35,796 nt of DNA from Bacteroidales bacterium (GCA_012840785.1 DUVZ01000142.1:1-35796); one strand, 5' to 3'. Shown: positions 18,285-26,178, counted from the first letter of the stretch. Numbers and translations: made by a program. The notes: generated from the sequence alone by a model not told the origin.

Positions 18285-18311
18285 TTCATGAAGATTATAA
18301 TGGGTTTAACA

Positions 18312-18319
18312 CAAAAATA
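18312..18319 (-). promoter_or_regulatory. -7 promoter box TATTTTTG for sbcDC
   Basis: The minus strand reads TATTTTTG, matching TAnnTTTG, 27 bases before the sbcD ATG. Confidence 0.5.
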
Positions 18320-18629
18320 AGATTAATTTCTATTATCACATGCGATAACTCTTAATAAATTAGCTGTTCTTATTGTTGTGTTTGCAGGTTTAGCCGATGT
18401 TGCGATATTTCAATTGTTTTACAATCTAATTACACCTTCACATTATTACAGATTATGGAAGAGAACCCAATGATAGATTCTATTGCTTTTTGTACATTTG
18501 CACTGAAATTGATTTTTAATTACTTGTTTCATAACTTATGAGCGCTTGAACTGTGCTTGTATAGGTTTTATAAAAGAGAGGCTATATATGCAAAAAGGTA
18601 ATCATAACCCAGTGGTAAGCAACTCAATC
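18320..18629. other. Divergent intergenic region between sbcD and the TcdA-like gene
   Basis: It holds the plus-strand TACATTTG box at 18493-18500. Otherwise AT-rich; an open frame of 28 codons at 18456 has no support as a gene. No RNA or repeat was recognised. Confidence 0.5.
18493..18500 (+). promoter_or_regulatory. -7 promoter box TACATTTG
   Basis: Matches TAnnTTTG; a start about 7 bases downstream would give a leader of roughly 80-120 bases before the TcdA-like gene. Confidence 0.45.
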
Positions 18630-19373
18630 ATGGACTCATTCACTCGTGTAGAGTTGCTTCTTGGCAAAGAGGCTTTAAATCAGATTACCTCTAAAAGAGT
18701 TATCTTGTTTGGTGTTGGAGGTGTAGGCAGCTGGTGTGCCGAAGCTTTGGTGCGCAGTGGAATAATGCACTTAACTATTGTAGATCCAGATAGGGTAAAT
18801 GCATCTAATATTAACAGACAACTGCCAGCTACACAAGGTTCTATAGGACAATTAAAAGTTGATGTATTAAAGAGTCGCTTGCTTGAAATAAATCCAGAGG
18901 CTCAGATTGAAGCTCTTGCACAAATATATACAGAAGAGGCAGCGGCTTCATTTAATCTAAATAGCTACGACTATATAATTGATGCAATAGACACCCTTAC
19001 ACACAAAGCACACTTACTTTTAGAAGCTTGTAAAACTGATGCCATTGTGTTTGCTTCAATGGGTGCAGGGCTTAAAATGGACCCTACACGCATTCGCATT
19101 GATGAATTTTGGAAGGTGAAGGGATGTAAGTTGGCATCGGCACTGCGTCAAAGATTTAGAAAGACTGAAAAGCCTTCTAAAAAAATTCTATGTATATACA
19201 GCGAAGAGATGCTACGCAACAAAGGAGACAACCACGAGATTGAAGAGAGAGAAGTAGAGGGCGTTATTAGTAGCTACAAACCACATACCAATGGAGCCAT
19301 GCTCCATATAACTGGCATATATGGCTTTATGTTGGCTAGCTTGGTTATTAATGATATCAATGATGGCCTCTAA
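18630..19373 (+). CDS. tcdA: tRNA threonylcarbamoyladenosine dehydratase (TcdA/CsdL-like, ThiF superfamily)
   Basis: 247 residues from ATG 18630, where homologous sequence starts (MDSFTRVELLLGKEAL); upstream in-frame ATGs at 18588 and 18546 would add a tail not seen in the family. The adenylation fold has the nucleotide-binding GVGGVGSWCAEALVRSG, DPDRVNASNINRQ, and DAIDTLTHKAHLLLEAC. In the family, TcdA uses ATP to cyclise the t6A37 modification to ct6A. The C-terminal segment after GAMLHITGIYGFMLA is typical. No E1/ThiS partner is nearby, which favours TcdA over ThiF or MoeB. Confidence 0.88.
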   Translation: MDSFTRVELLLGKEALNQITSKRVILFGVGGVGSWCAEALVRSGIMHLTIVDPDRVNASNINRQLPATQGSIGQLKVDVLKSRLLEINPEAQIEALAQIYTEEAAASFNLNSYDYIIDAIDTLTHKAHLLLEACKTDAIVFASMGAGLKMDPTRIRIDEFWKVKGCKLASALRQRFRKTEKPSKKILCIYSEEMLRNKGDNHEIEEREVEGVISSYKPHTNGAMLHITGIYGFMLASLVINDINDGL

Positions 19374-19441
19374 AATAGAGATTAACATTGGACAGATAGC
19401 ACTCTCTCTCGAATAGTAGAGACTACTTTAGCTATTCAACC

Positions 19442-19855
19442 TTACTTGATAGCATTATCATCTCTGGCTTCAAGTATGGGTAGGCTAGCTTCAGTTGCTA
19501 TATAAATCTTATCGCCATCCATTTTGTCAATATTTCTAACCCATAAATATTGAATATACTTAGTAGTTAGTTTGCCATTCTCTATTTCTATTGCTTTTGC
19601 CATACCTTTGGCTCTCTCTATTTCGGCCAAGCTGTTAAGTTTTTGCGATTCTAAGTTGGCTTTAGCCTCTTCTATCTGAATCATTCTGTTCTGCTCAGCT
19701 CTAGCCATCTCAGCCTTACCCATATTCTGGGCAGCTTCAATAGCTATTTTTGTTCTCCAAACATTGTACTTTGGTATCCCAAACAATAAACCCAATACTA
19801 CACCAAATAATACTACAATTACTAAAACTGTTGTGTAAAAACCGTATTTATTCAT
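19442..19855 (-). CDS. Small membrane protein resembling the C-terminal tail of SPFH/prohibitin proteins
   Basis: 137 residues. One N-terminal membrane helix (about residues 8-28) is followed by a charged helix of Glu/Ala/Lys/Arg repeats (AEMARAEQNRMIQIEEAKANL...IERAKGMAKAIEIENG) and then YIQYLWVRNIDKM...IYIATEASLPILEA. The helix and the YLW...IYI.TEA..PILEA end resemble the tail of SPFH/prohibitin proteins, but the SPFH core itself is absent. Small tail-only proteins of this kind may be a Bacteroidota family rather than a truncation, since the helix and tail are intact. It starts 41 bases after the dnaX stop and is probably co-transcribed with dnaX. Function unknown. Confidence 0.7.
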   Translation of the reverse strand: MNKYGFYTTVLVIVVLFGVVLGLLFGIPKYNVWRTKIAIEAAQNMGKAEMARAEQNRMIQIEEAKANLESQKLNSLAEIERAKGMAKAIEIENGKLTTKYIQYLWVRNIDKMDGDKIYIATEASLPILEARDDNAIK

Positions 19856-19896
19856 CTTTATTTCAAGTTAAGTTGGTTTGTGTGTTTATGCTTAAT

Positions 19897-21780
19897 TTAT
19901 TTTATCTCTAAGCCTAATTCATCTGTAAGCTTTTTTAAAGCTGGATTTGTTTCTGTCATTTCTTGAAATATCTCTTGCGAGGTGAAAGCTTTCTTATTCA
20001 CAATGGTATCAGATATTTCAATTTTCATTTCAATAAAATCGTTTTTCAACTTATCATGAAGCCAATCTAAAATCGACCTCAAATTGCTCTCTATATACTC
20101 TTTGTTTATATCTGTATTTACAGTTATTTCTATTGTAGTATCATCTACCTTTTTTGGAAAGTACAACGACATAGTGTTCATCAACAACCTCTCTTCGGTG
20201 AGGGTTTTTGTGAAACTTTTCCAGGCCTCTATCAATGCTTCTTCGGTAAAAGAGGCTTTTCTTGTCCCTTTTTTGCTGCTTTGGCTATCTTCATCATCGC
20301 TATCTTGTTCCTCTGCAGAAGTGATAGATACTCCATGATTGGATATGGAAAAGGTTTTGGGTTGATGACCAGCAATGCGTGGTTTACGAGCAGGTTCTTT
20401 TTCTTCTTTGGGTGTTGTTTTAGTTTGTGTCTCTTTCTCCTTTGAAACCTGTGGAACATAGTGAGGGTCGCGTTCTGTTAATCGGCTATCTTCTTTTTTC
20501 TCATGTTCAACAGTTTTTTCAACTTCCTCTTTTTCAGGTTTTGGTTTTTCTACTTCCTCTGCTTTTGTTTCCACCTGTTTTGTTGGAGCTGTAGCTTGTG
20601 CTCTTTTTTCGGGGACATGTGTACGAGTTGTTTGCGATGAGTCTATCTGTTTGATAGGTTCTCTTTTTTTGGGTTGCTCCCCTGCCCCTTCTGATAGTTG
20701 ACACATGCGTATAAATGCCAATTCAAGCAATAGGCGTTTGTTTTTGCTAACGCGATAGTTAAGGTCACATTCGTTGGCTATTTCAATTCCTTTGTATAGC
20801 AATTCATACGAGCATAGCTTGGCACTCTCGATGTAGCGCTTCTTTATCTTTGGACCCACTTCAAACAGCATTGCCGAGCGAGGGTCTTTACTTATCATTA
20901 GGTTTCGAAAGTGCGATGCCATGCCAGATATAATATGTTGTCCCTCAAATCCATGTTTAAGAATATCATTAACGATGAGTAGACTGTCCACCACACTGCC
21001 TTGCAGTATAGCATCGGTTAGTTTAAAATAGTACTCATAGTCCAATACGTTCAAGTTTTCTATAACAGCCTGGTAGGTTACATTGCCTCCAGTATAACTT
21101 ACTGTTTGGTCAAAGATTGATAGTGCATCACGCATTCCACCATCTGCCTTTTGAGCAATAATATTTAGAGCCTCCTCCTCTGCCGTTATATTTTCTTGTT
21201 GTGCAACATATTTAAGATACTCTACAATATCGCTTAAACTAATTCTATTAAAATCGTATACCTGGCAGCGTGACAGAATAGTAGGTATAATTTTATGCTT
21301 TTCGGTTGTTGCCAAAATAAAGATGGCATGCTTGGGGGGTTCTTCCAATGTTTTCAGAAAAGAGTTGAAAGCCTGTGTTGATAACATGTGCACCTCATCG
21401 ATGATATACACTTTGTATTTACCAATTTGTGGAGGAATGCGCACTTGGTCTATCAAATCGCGTATATCTTCTACCGAGTTGTTCGATGCAGCGTCCATTT
21501 CATGGATGTTGTACGATCTATTCTCGTTGAATGCAACACAAGACTCGCAAGCATTGCAAGCTTCGTTTTCTGAAGTAAGATTGAAACAATTAATTGTTTT
21601 TGCAAAAATTCGTGCACAGGTTGTCTTGCCCACCCCTCTTGGACCACAAAACAGATAGGCATGTGCCAACTTGTTGTTTGAGATGGCATTTTTCAACGTA
21701 GTTGTTAGTGCATTCTGACCAATAACTGATTTAAAAGTAGCTGGGCGGTATTTCCGTGCCGAAACAATATAATTGTCCAT
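19897..21780 (-). CDS. dnaX: DNA polymerase III subunits gamma/tau
   Basis: 627 residues. The clamp-loader AAA+ domain has Walker A GPRGVGKT, the zinc-binding cysteines (C-NLTSENEAC-NAC-ESC), DEVHML, and sensor 1 LATTE; domain III runs to about residue 365. It is followed by a long Lys/Glu/Pro/Thr-rich linker (about 370-500) and a C-terminal domain that would contact the polymerase. It loads the sliding clamp in replication. A run of seven A's in the mRNA lies at codons 371-373, right where domain III ends. A TAGATTTG box is at 21802-21809 upstream, and the tail-only SPFH-like gene follows. Confidence 0.95.
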   Translation of the reverse strand: MDNYIVSARKYRPATFKSVIGQNALTTTLKNAISNNKLAHAYLFCGPRGVGKTTCARIFAKTINCFNLTSENEACNACESCVAFNENRSYNIHEMDAASNNSVEDIRDLIDQVRIPPQIGKYKVYIIDEVHMLSTQAFNSFLKTLEEPPKHAIFILATTEKHKIIPTILSRCQVYDFNRISLSDIVEYLKYVAQQENITAEEEALNIIAQKADGGMRDALSIFDQTVSYTGGNVTYQAVIENLNVLDYEYYFKLTDAILQGSVVDSLLIVNDILKHGFEGQHIISGMASHFRNLMISKDPRSAMLFEVGPKIKKRYIESAKLCSYELLYKGIEIANECDLNYRVSKNKRLLLELAFIRMCQLSEGAGEQPKKREPIKQIDSSQTTRTHVPEKRAQATAPTKQVETKAEEVEKPKPEKEEVEKTVEHEKKEDSRLTERDPHYVPQVSKEKETQTKTTPKEEKEPARKPRIAGHQPKTFSISNHGVSITSAEEQDSDDEDSQSSKKGTRKASFTEEALIEAWKSFTKTLTEERLLMNTMSLYFPKKVDDTTIEITVNTDINKEYIESNLRSILDWLHDKLKNDFIEMKIEISDTIVNKKAFTSQEIFQEMTETNPALKKLTDELGLEIK

Positions 21781-22057
21781 AATAATATATATTTTGAACT
21801 ACAAATCTAATGAAAAAAAATGACTTTATACAGTGTAAAGCAATATCCAATTTAAACTAAAATGTGTAACCCTAATAATATTCAGATTATAAATAATAGA
21901 TTGCTACTTTCTGATTAAAAATGATTGTTTGGTAGGTGATTTTTATTTCGAGTAATTTTATTGTTGATATATTACTAAACGATGGAGTTTTGCTCAGTTT
22001 TCCCTTAAAAGTGCCCTTTTTGACCCTTTTTTTGCTGTTTTCGCTCTTTTTTCAACA
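21781..22057. other. Intergenic region before array 2, no gene seen
   Basis: AT-rich, with the dnaX -7 box at 21802-21809 and a T-rich stretch at about 21960-22057 on the plus strand just before the first array core. No recognisable RNA or open gene. Confidence 0.5.
21802..21809 (-). promoter_or_regulatory. -7 promoter box TAGATTTG for dnaX
   Basis: The minus strand reads TAGATTTG, matching TAnnTTTG, 21 bases before the dnaX ATG. Confidence 0.5.
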
Positions 22058-22731
22058 TTTCCACCGCGGTGGATGGAAACTTTGCACTATATCTCCAATT
22101 TTCACCGTGGTGAATTTGAAAAATGCACAATAAATTGAATTTTCTACGTGGTGGATGAGAAATTCGCACTTTATTCTGAATTTTCTACAAGGTGGATAGG
22201 AATAACGCATTTTGTTTTCAATTTCCACCGTGGTGAATTTAAAAAATGCACTTTATTTTCAATTTTCACTTCGGTGAATATGAAAAACAGACAATTATTT
22301 AAATTTTCTACGAGGTGAATTTGATTTTTACACAAAAACTTCAATATTCACCGCGGTAAATTTGAAAAACACAAAAAACACTCAATTTCCACCGCGGTGT
22401 TTTGTCCGTTTATGGTGCTAAGTTTGTAAACACCGCGGTGGATTTTGTAATTCAAGTGCGAAGTTTGTAAACACCACGGTGGAAATTGCAGTTGAAGCGC
22501 AAAGTTTGTAAACACCACGGTGGATTTTGCAGTTGCAGTGCAAAGTTTAAAAACACTTTGGTGAATGTTTCAATTGCAGTGCAAATTTTCTAGACACGAT
22601 GGTGGATGCTCCATTTATGGTGCAAACTTTGTGATTGCCTTGGTGGATGATGCAATTGCAGTGTGAAATTACTAATCATCACGGTGGATGCTCAAATTAC
22701 AGAGCAAAGTAAGTAAACACCAAAGTGGATT
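22058..22731. repeat. Array 2: 17 palindromic cores at an exact 41-bp pitch, mirror-symmetric about core 9
   Basis: Core 1 is CCACCGCGGTGG (22061-22072), a perfect palindrome; later cores vary (CACCGTGGTG, CACCGCGGTG, CACCACGGTG). Anchoring on the GG of the right arm gives 22068, 22109, 22150, 22191, 22232, 22273, 22314, 22355, 22396, 22437, 22478, 22519, 22560, 22601, 22642, 22683 and (as AG) 22724: all steps are 41. Spacers 1-8 carry a TGCACT-like block 13-17 bases after the core; spacers 9-16 carry the reverse complement (AGTGCAAAG) before the next core. The symmetry axis is core 9, near 22394.5. It is non-coding in all frames. Confidence 0.92.
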
Positions 22732-22795
22732 ATCGAAAAGCTACCTACTAATCTGTTGTTTAACTATTCACGATAAAAGATTCATGTTAAATACT

Positions 22796-22826
22796 TTTGT
22801 AAAGAGAGGTTAAGTCCTTACTTTTG
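22796..22826 (+). promoter_or_regulatory. Full Bacteroidota-type promoter TTTG-N19-TACTTTTG
   Basis: TTTG at 22796-22799 and TACTTTTG at 22819-22826 are separated by exactly 19 bases, the classic -33/-7 arrangement. The -33 TTTG is itself the end of another TACTTTTG (22792-22799). It lies 65 bases past array 2 and drives the lipoprotein gene. Confidence 0.7.
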
Positions 22827-22938
22827 TTTTGTCTTAACAATATTATTTTTTCTTACAAAAAGTTACGTCAAAATAGCAGCTCTATCGGCATAGATAATGG
22901 GTTATTTAATACACGCTCACTTTTTAGCAATAGTAATC

Positions 22939-23925
22939 ATGAATAAATCGTATATCACTCATTTGCTTATAATGTTTGTGCTATTAATGTTCGCAAGTTG
23001 CGGATTGCACAGATCTACTGCTGAATTTGATCAATCGTTTAGTGAAATAGAGAATGCAATTTTGGTGCAGCATCACAATCCAAATTTCCCTTTACCCAAT
23101 ATCCCCGAATCAATTGTGGATGGGCAAGAGAGGGCAATCTACTTATCTAAACACTATTGGGATGAATTTCCATTCAACGATGTTTCGCTTATAGATAAAC
23201 CGCAGGTTACCGAGCAAGCCTTTGTTGACTATATACACGTTTTGAAGTTTATTCCATTTAAATATGCTAGTAGATCGATAAAATATTTATTTGTTCAGGC
23301 GCAGAGCAATCCTAATATGTATGGGCACTTTGCCTCTCTGTTTGAGAAATATTATTACATTGCCGACTCTCCCTTTTGCAACGAAGAGTTGTATATTCCT
23401 GTATTAGAGACTATTCTTAAATCGGATATGTTGACTAAAGAGGATTTCGAGAAGTATGATTATCAAAAAGAGATGATTCATAAGAACAGGGTTGGCTCCA
23501 AAGCTACCGATTTTGTATACACCCTTGAGAATGGAGATTGGAAAAGAATGCATGCTCTCAAGAGCAACTATTTGATACTCTTTTTCTCCACTCCCGAATG
23601 TAGCAAATGTGTGTCTGTAGCTGATGAGATACAAAATTCAGATGTTTTAGGAAAGGTTTGTTCTCTTAATAGTTTTAGCAGAAGCATGCTTTCGGTATTG
23701 CATGTTTATCCAGGATCTAATGTTCCTCTATGGCAAGAGTCACTTGCATCTATGCCTAAAAAGAATTGGATACATGCATACGATAGAGCTAGAGTATTAA
23801 CCAATAAACGGGTTTATAATCTTAAAAAGCTTCCTACAATATATCTGCTAGACGAAAACAAACGAATTATTCTTAAAGAGACCTCTTTAGAGGAAATAGA
23901 GAGTTACTTCTTGTCGAAAGAGTAG
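22939..23925 (+). CDS. Lipoprotein with DUF5106-like and thioredoxin-like domains
   Basis: 328 residues from ATG 22939, which opens a lipoprotein signal peptide with lipobox FASC; the ATG at 22897 would add a poor extension. The N-terminal half (about 30-185) is DUF5106-like. The C-terminal half is a thioredoxin fold starting VGSKATDFVYTLENG, with the redox pair CSKC in FFSTPECSKCVSV and the cis-proline loop KLPTIYLLDENK. It is probably a periplasm-facing thiol-disulfide protein similar to TlpA/ResA-like proteins of Bacteroidota. Its partner is unknown. Confidence 0.8.
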   Translation: MNKSYITHLLIMFVLLMFASCGLHRSTAEFDQSFSEIENAILVQHHNPNFPLPNIPESIVDGQERAIYLSKHYWDEFPFNDVSLIDKPQVTEQAFVDYIHVLKFIPFKYASRSIKYLFVQAQSNPNMYGHFASLFEKYYYIADSPFCNEELYIPVLETILKSDMLTKEDFEKYDYQKEMIHKNRVGSKATDFVYTLENGDWKRMHALKSNYLILFFSTPECSKCVSVADEIQNSDVLGKVCSLNSFSRSMLSVLHVYPGSNVPLWQESLASMPKKNWIHAYDRARVLTNKRVYNLKKLPTIYLLDENKRIILKETSLEEIESYFLSKE

Positions 23926-23961
23926 TAAATTGGTTTCTATATTGAACTGCATTGCAAAAGA

Positions 23962-23991
23962 AAGGGCTCGAATATAAATATCCGAACCCTT
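23962..23991 (-). terminator. Probable terminator of the flavodoxin gene
   Basis: AAGGGCTCG and CGAACCCTT form a 9-bp stem with one mismatch; on the minus strand it is followed by TTTCTTTTGC. It lies 38 bases past the flavodoxin stop codon and may also stop the converging lipoprotein transcript. Confidence 0.45.
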
Positions 23992-24029
23992 CGCTACACT
24001 ACAACTTAATTATTCTATTTAGAAAGCAA

Positions 24030-24533
24030 CTAAACAAATATTTCTTTCAATTGCTCTATCCATTTGGTCAAGCGCTCTTCAGTCTCGTCATATTCATTGT
24101 CTTCGTCAAGTGCAAGTCCCAACCACTTTTCATCCTCCACTGCCAGGCTATCATCATAAGTATATCCTTCGTCAGCAATTTCACCCACAATTTTCACTTT
24201 ATCTTTCAATTCATCGTGCAAGATAAATATCGACTCGGCAAATGAGTCAGAAAACGATGCGCTGTCGCCCAAACCAAATATGGCAACTGTTTTATCTGTA
24301 AAATCCATTTTTGAAGAAAATGTTGGAAGAAAACCGTCCCAGTCGTCTTGCAAATCACCTATGCCTGTTGTAGAAGCACCTAATATTAAGTATTGGTAGG
24401 GTTTTATTTCATCAATAGAAACGCTTCCAACATCAAAAACGTCAGCTTTACCGTCAAACATATCCTTTATTCTATTAGCTACAGTTTCTGTGTTTCCACT
24501 TGAGCTTCCGTATAGTATGGCTATTTTATTCAT
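24030..24533 (-). CDS. fldA: Flavodoxin
   Basis: 167 residues with the FMN phosphate-binding loop YGSSSGNTETVA at residues 9-20, the 50s loop LGASTTGIGDLQDDWDGFL, and the 90s loop FGLGDSASFSDSF. Length and motifs fit long-chain flavodoxins of the FldA group. It is a small soluble electron carrier that can replace ferredoxin. A TAGTTTTG box lies 52 bases upstream. It stands alone, divergent from the tRNA gene. Confidence 0.94.
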   Translation of the reverse strand: MNKIAILYGSSSGNTETVANRIKDMFDGKADVFDVGSVSIDEIKPYQYLILGASTTGIGDLQDDWDGFLPTFSSKMDFTDKTVAIFGLGDSASFSDSFAESIFILHDELKDKVKIVGEIADEGYTYDDSLAVEDEKWLGLALDEDNEYDETEERLTKWIEQLKEIFV

Positions 24534-24585
24534 TGTCTCTTGTTTTATGTTTAGTATATTTATTGTGTTATTAAAAGTATAAACA

Positions 24586-24593
24586 CAAAACTA
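24586..24593 (-). promoter_or_regulatory. -7 promoter box TAGTTTTG for flavodoxin
   Basis: The minus strand reads TAGTTTTG, matching TAnnTTTG, about 52 bases before the flavodoxin ATG. No clear -33 element. Confidence 0.4.
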
Positions 24594-24675
24594 GAAATAT
24601 TGTTTGATTATTTAATTCTATTAGCAGTTTTATTGTAAGTAATATTTCGCATCGTTGTATAAAATGGTGCAAGTG

Positions 24676-24706
24676 TTGGATATACTCAAAAAAACAGTTA
24701 CTTTTG
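24676..24706 (+). promoter_or_regulatory. Promoter of tRNA-Arg: TTG-N20-TACTTTTG
   Basis: TTG at 24676-24678 and TACTTTTG at 24699-24706 have near-ideal spacing. A perfect inverted repeat ACAAATG-T-CATTTGT (24711-24725) lies between this promoter and the tRNA 5' end. Confidence 0.65.
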
Positions 24707-24730
24707 CAATACAAATGTCATTTGTATGTT

Positions 24731-24802
24731 GGCGCGATAGTTCAATGGATAGAATAGGAGTTTCCTAAACTTTAGATCCGGGTTCGATTCCCGGTCGTGC
24801 TA
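24731..24802 (+). tRNA. tRNA-Arg (anticodon CCT)
   Basis: A cloverleaf can be drawn by hand: acceptor GGCGCGA with TCGTGCT (two G-U pairs), T8-A9, D stem GTTC/GAAT, anticodon stem GGAGT/ACTTT with loop TTCCTAA (anticodon CCT, reading AGG), T stem CCGGG/CCCGG with TTCGATT loop, and discriminator A. CCA is not encoded. It is 72 bases long and stands alone. Confidence 0.92.
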
Positions 24803-24829
24803 CTAATTTCCTAATAAGTCTCTACCCTA

Positions 24830-25431
24830 CTATCTAACAAGCTTAATCTTTGGAAAGTATTTGACTACTTTCTCCTTATTGATTCGTGCAGAGTTTACGA
24901 TAATCAAAACTATGTTGTAGAGATGCATAAATGAGATAAAGACAAGGTTTGTTATAAGCATAGTTGTTATGATTCCCGCATCAATATTTCCTGTTGAGTT
25001 TATTCTATATCCTGCACTGGAAGATATTATTATAAACCCGATAAATAAGACTATTGTCCATGTAATTTGAAAGTTCAAGATGTCTTTAGCTATCTTGTTG
25101 ATATCTTTAACTTTGTCTTTTTTAGAAATCCAAATTATTAGAGGAATTAGAATTCCTAATAAGGGAAACAATATAAAGCTTAGAGCCGATAGGTTTAGAC
25201 TTGTAAGAAGTCCTTTATCTTCATATTCAGCCCAATCAAGTATTTCATCTGGAGCAACTCCGAATGTAGCTCCAATTCTTTTAAGAGAATTGCCTCTTGG
25301 CTCAGTCTCTCCATTTTCAACTCTTTGAATTGTGCGTAAACTTAACCTTGCCTTTTCAGATAACTCTTCTTGTGAGAAACCTTCCTGTTTCTTAGCTCTT
25401 TAATTTTCTTTGCTAATTCTTTGTTTTTCAT
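24830..25431 (-). pseudogene. Frameshifted XRE-type HTH / DUF4870 membrane regulator
   Basis: From ATG 25431 the protein reads MKNKELAKKIKELRN and then leaves frame and stops. One base further on, the same HTH continues as QEGFSQEELSEKARLSL, RTIQRVENGETEPRGNSL, KRIGATFGVAPDEILDW, and then a three-helix DUF4870-like membrane domain (SALSFILFPLLGILIPLIIW...) to the stop at 24830. Adding one A to the AAA at 25388-25390 restores one continuous frame of about 200 codons. This is a one-base deletion or a sequencing error. A TACATTTG box on the minus strand at 25455-25462 fits the 25431 start. The intact protein would be a membrane-linked transcription regulator. Confidence 0.85.
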
Positions 25432-25454
25432 ATCTAATATTCTTTTGTTCATAG

Positions 25455-25462
25455 CAAATGTA
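25455..25462 (-). promoter_or_regulatory. -7 promoter box TACATTTG of the XRE gene, with possible operator upstream
   Basis: The minus strand reads TACATTTG only a few bases before ATG 25452, so the later ATG at 25431 is the more likely start. Upstream (about 25484-25520) GTCA/TGAC and ACGTCA words repeat, possibly an autoregulatory operator. Confidence 0.4.
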
Positions 25463-25578
25463 CAGTAAAAGAACTTTATTGATAACGTCACATCTATGAC
25501 AAGTTTACGTCATTTGTGTCAAAAGGTTGTATTTAAGGTTTTTGTATGGCATATATCCGTTTGCGGTAAATCTATAGC

Positions 25579-26157
25579 TTACTCATCTTTTTTGATGTAA
25601 TAATTAATTATTCTCTCCGTTTGCCCGTTTTCTGCGAGTTCTAGCAAAGTTCTGTTTACAGTGAAGGTAAGTTTTGAATTGATTGGAAATGCAAAACCAT
25701 ATCCTTGCTTTGAATATTCAGCTTTATTGATGTAAAACTTTTCAGCATTGTTGTTTTTTAGATAGTATAGAAGTTGTGGACGGTCAAACACTACAGCTTC
25801 TACTTCTTTACTTTCTAATCTTTCAATAGCTTCATTTAAATTATTTGTACCGATAGCTATTACATTATGTTTATTTAAAAATCCTTCCGAGGTTGACCCA
25901 GAGATAGTTGCAGCCTTACGACCCGAAAGTTGTTCGATGGTCGAAATTGTGGTTGAGTCAAGTGAAGAGAGTGTAAGTATGCTTGCAATTCCTGCAACCA
26001 TAGATGTTGCAAAGATGATGGATATTACCATCCAAGTACCTGTAATTATTCTACCTAGCAATGTTATTGGGGCTTTGTCGCCATAGCCTGTAGTAGTCAT
26101 AGTTACAATAGCCAACCACATACCCGTTATTATCTTTGTGTCAAAAGAAAAAAACAT
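25579..26157 (-). pseudogene. 5'-truncated glutamate-receptor-type (GluR0-like) potassium channel
   Basis: 192 residues. It begins a few residues before the pore loop, whose K+ selectivity filter TTTGYGD is at residues 21-27. One membrane helix follows (RIITGTWMVISIIFATSMVAGIA), then a substrate-binding lobe (ISTIEQLSGRKAATISG...AVVFDRPQLLYYL...GYGFAFPINSKL) of SBP_bac_3 type. Full proteins of this kind also have an N-terminal ligand lobe and a first membrane helix; both are missing, and an in-frame stop codon lies directly before the ATG. Only 21 bases separate it from the divergent alpha-galactosidase start. It is probably a remnant, although a short channel product cannot be excluded. Confidence 0.75.
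26131..26138 (+). promoter_or_regulatory. -7 box TATCTTTG for alpha-galactosidase, inside the truncated channel frame
   Basis: TATCTTTG matches TAnnTTTG and lies 40 bases before ATG 26179, within codons about 7-9 of the divergent channel remnant. Confidence 0.45.
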
Positions 26158-26178
26158 TTACTACCAATTCTCTAAACA

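Noticed and set aside
18456-18542. 28-codon open frame upstream of the TcdA-like gene
   Set aside because: No similarity or start signal, and the downstream gene's promoter box lies within it.
22058-22731. CRISPR array
   Set aside because: The cores are only 10-12 bp and degenerate, the spacers are themselves repeats of each other, the orientation flips in the middle, and no cas gene is in the window.
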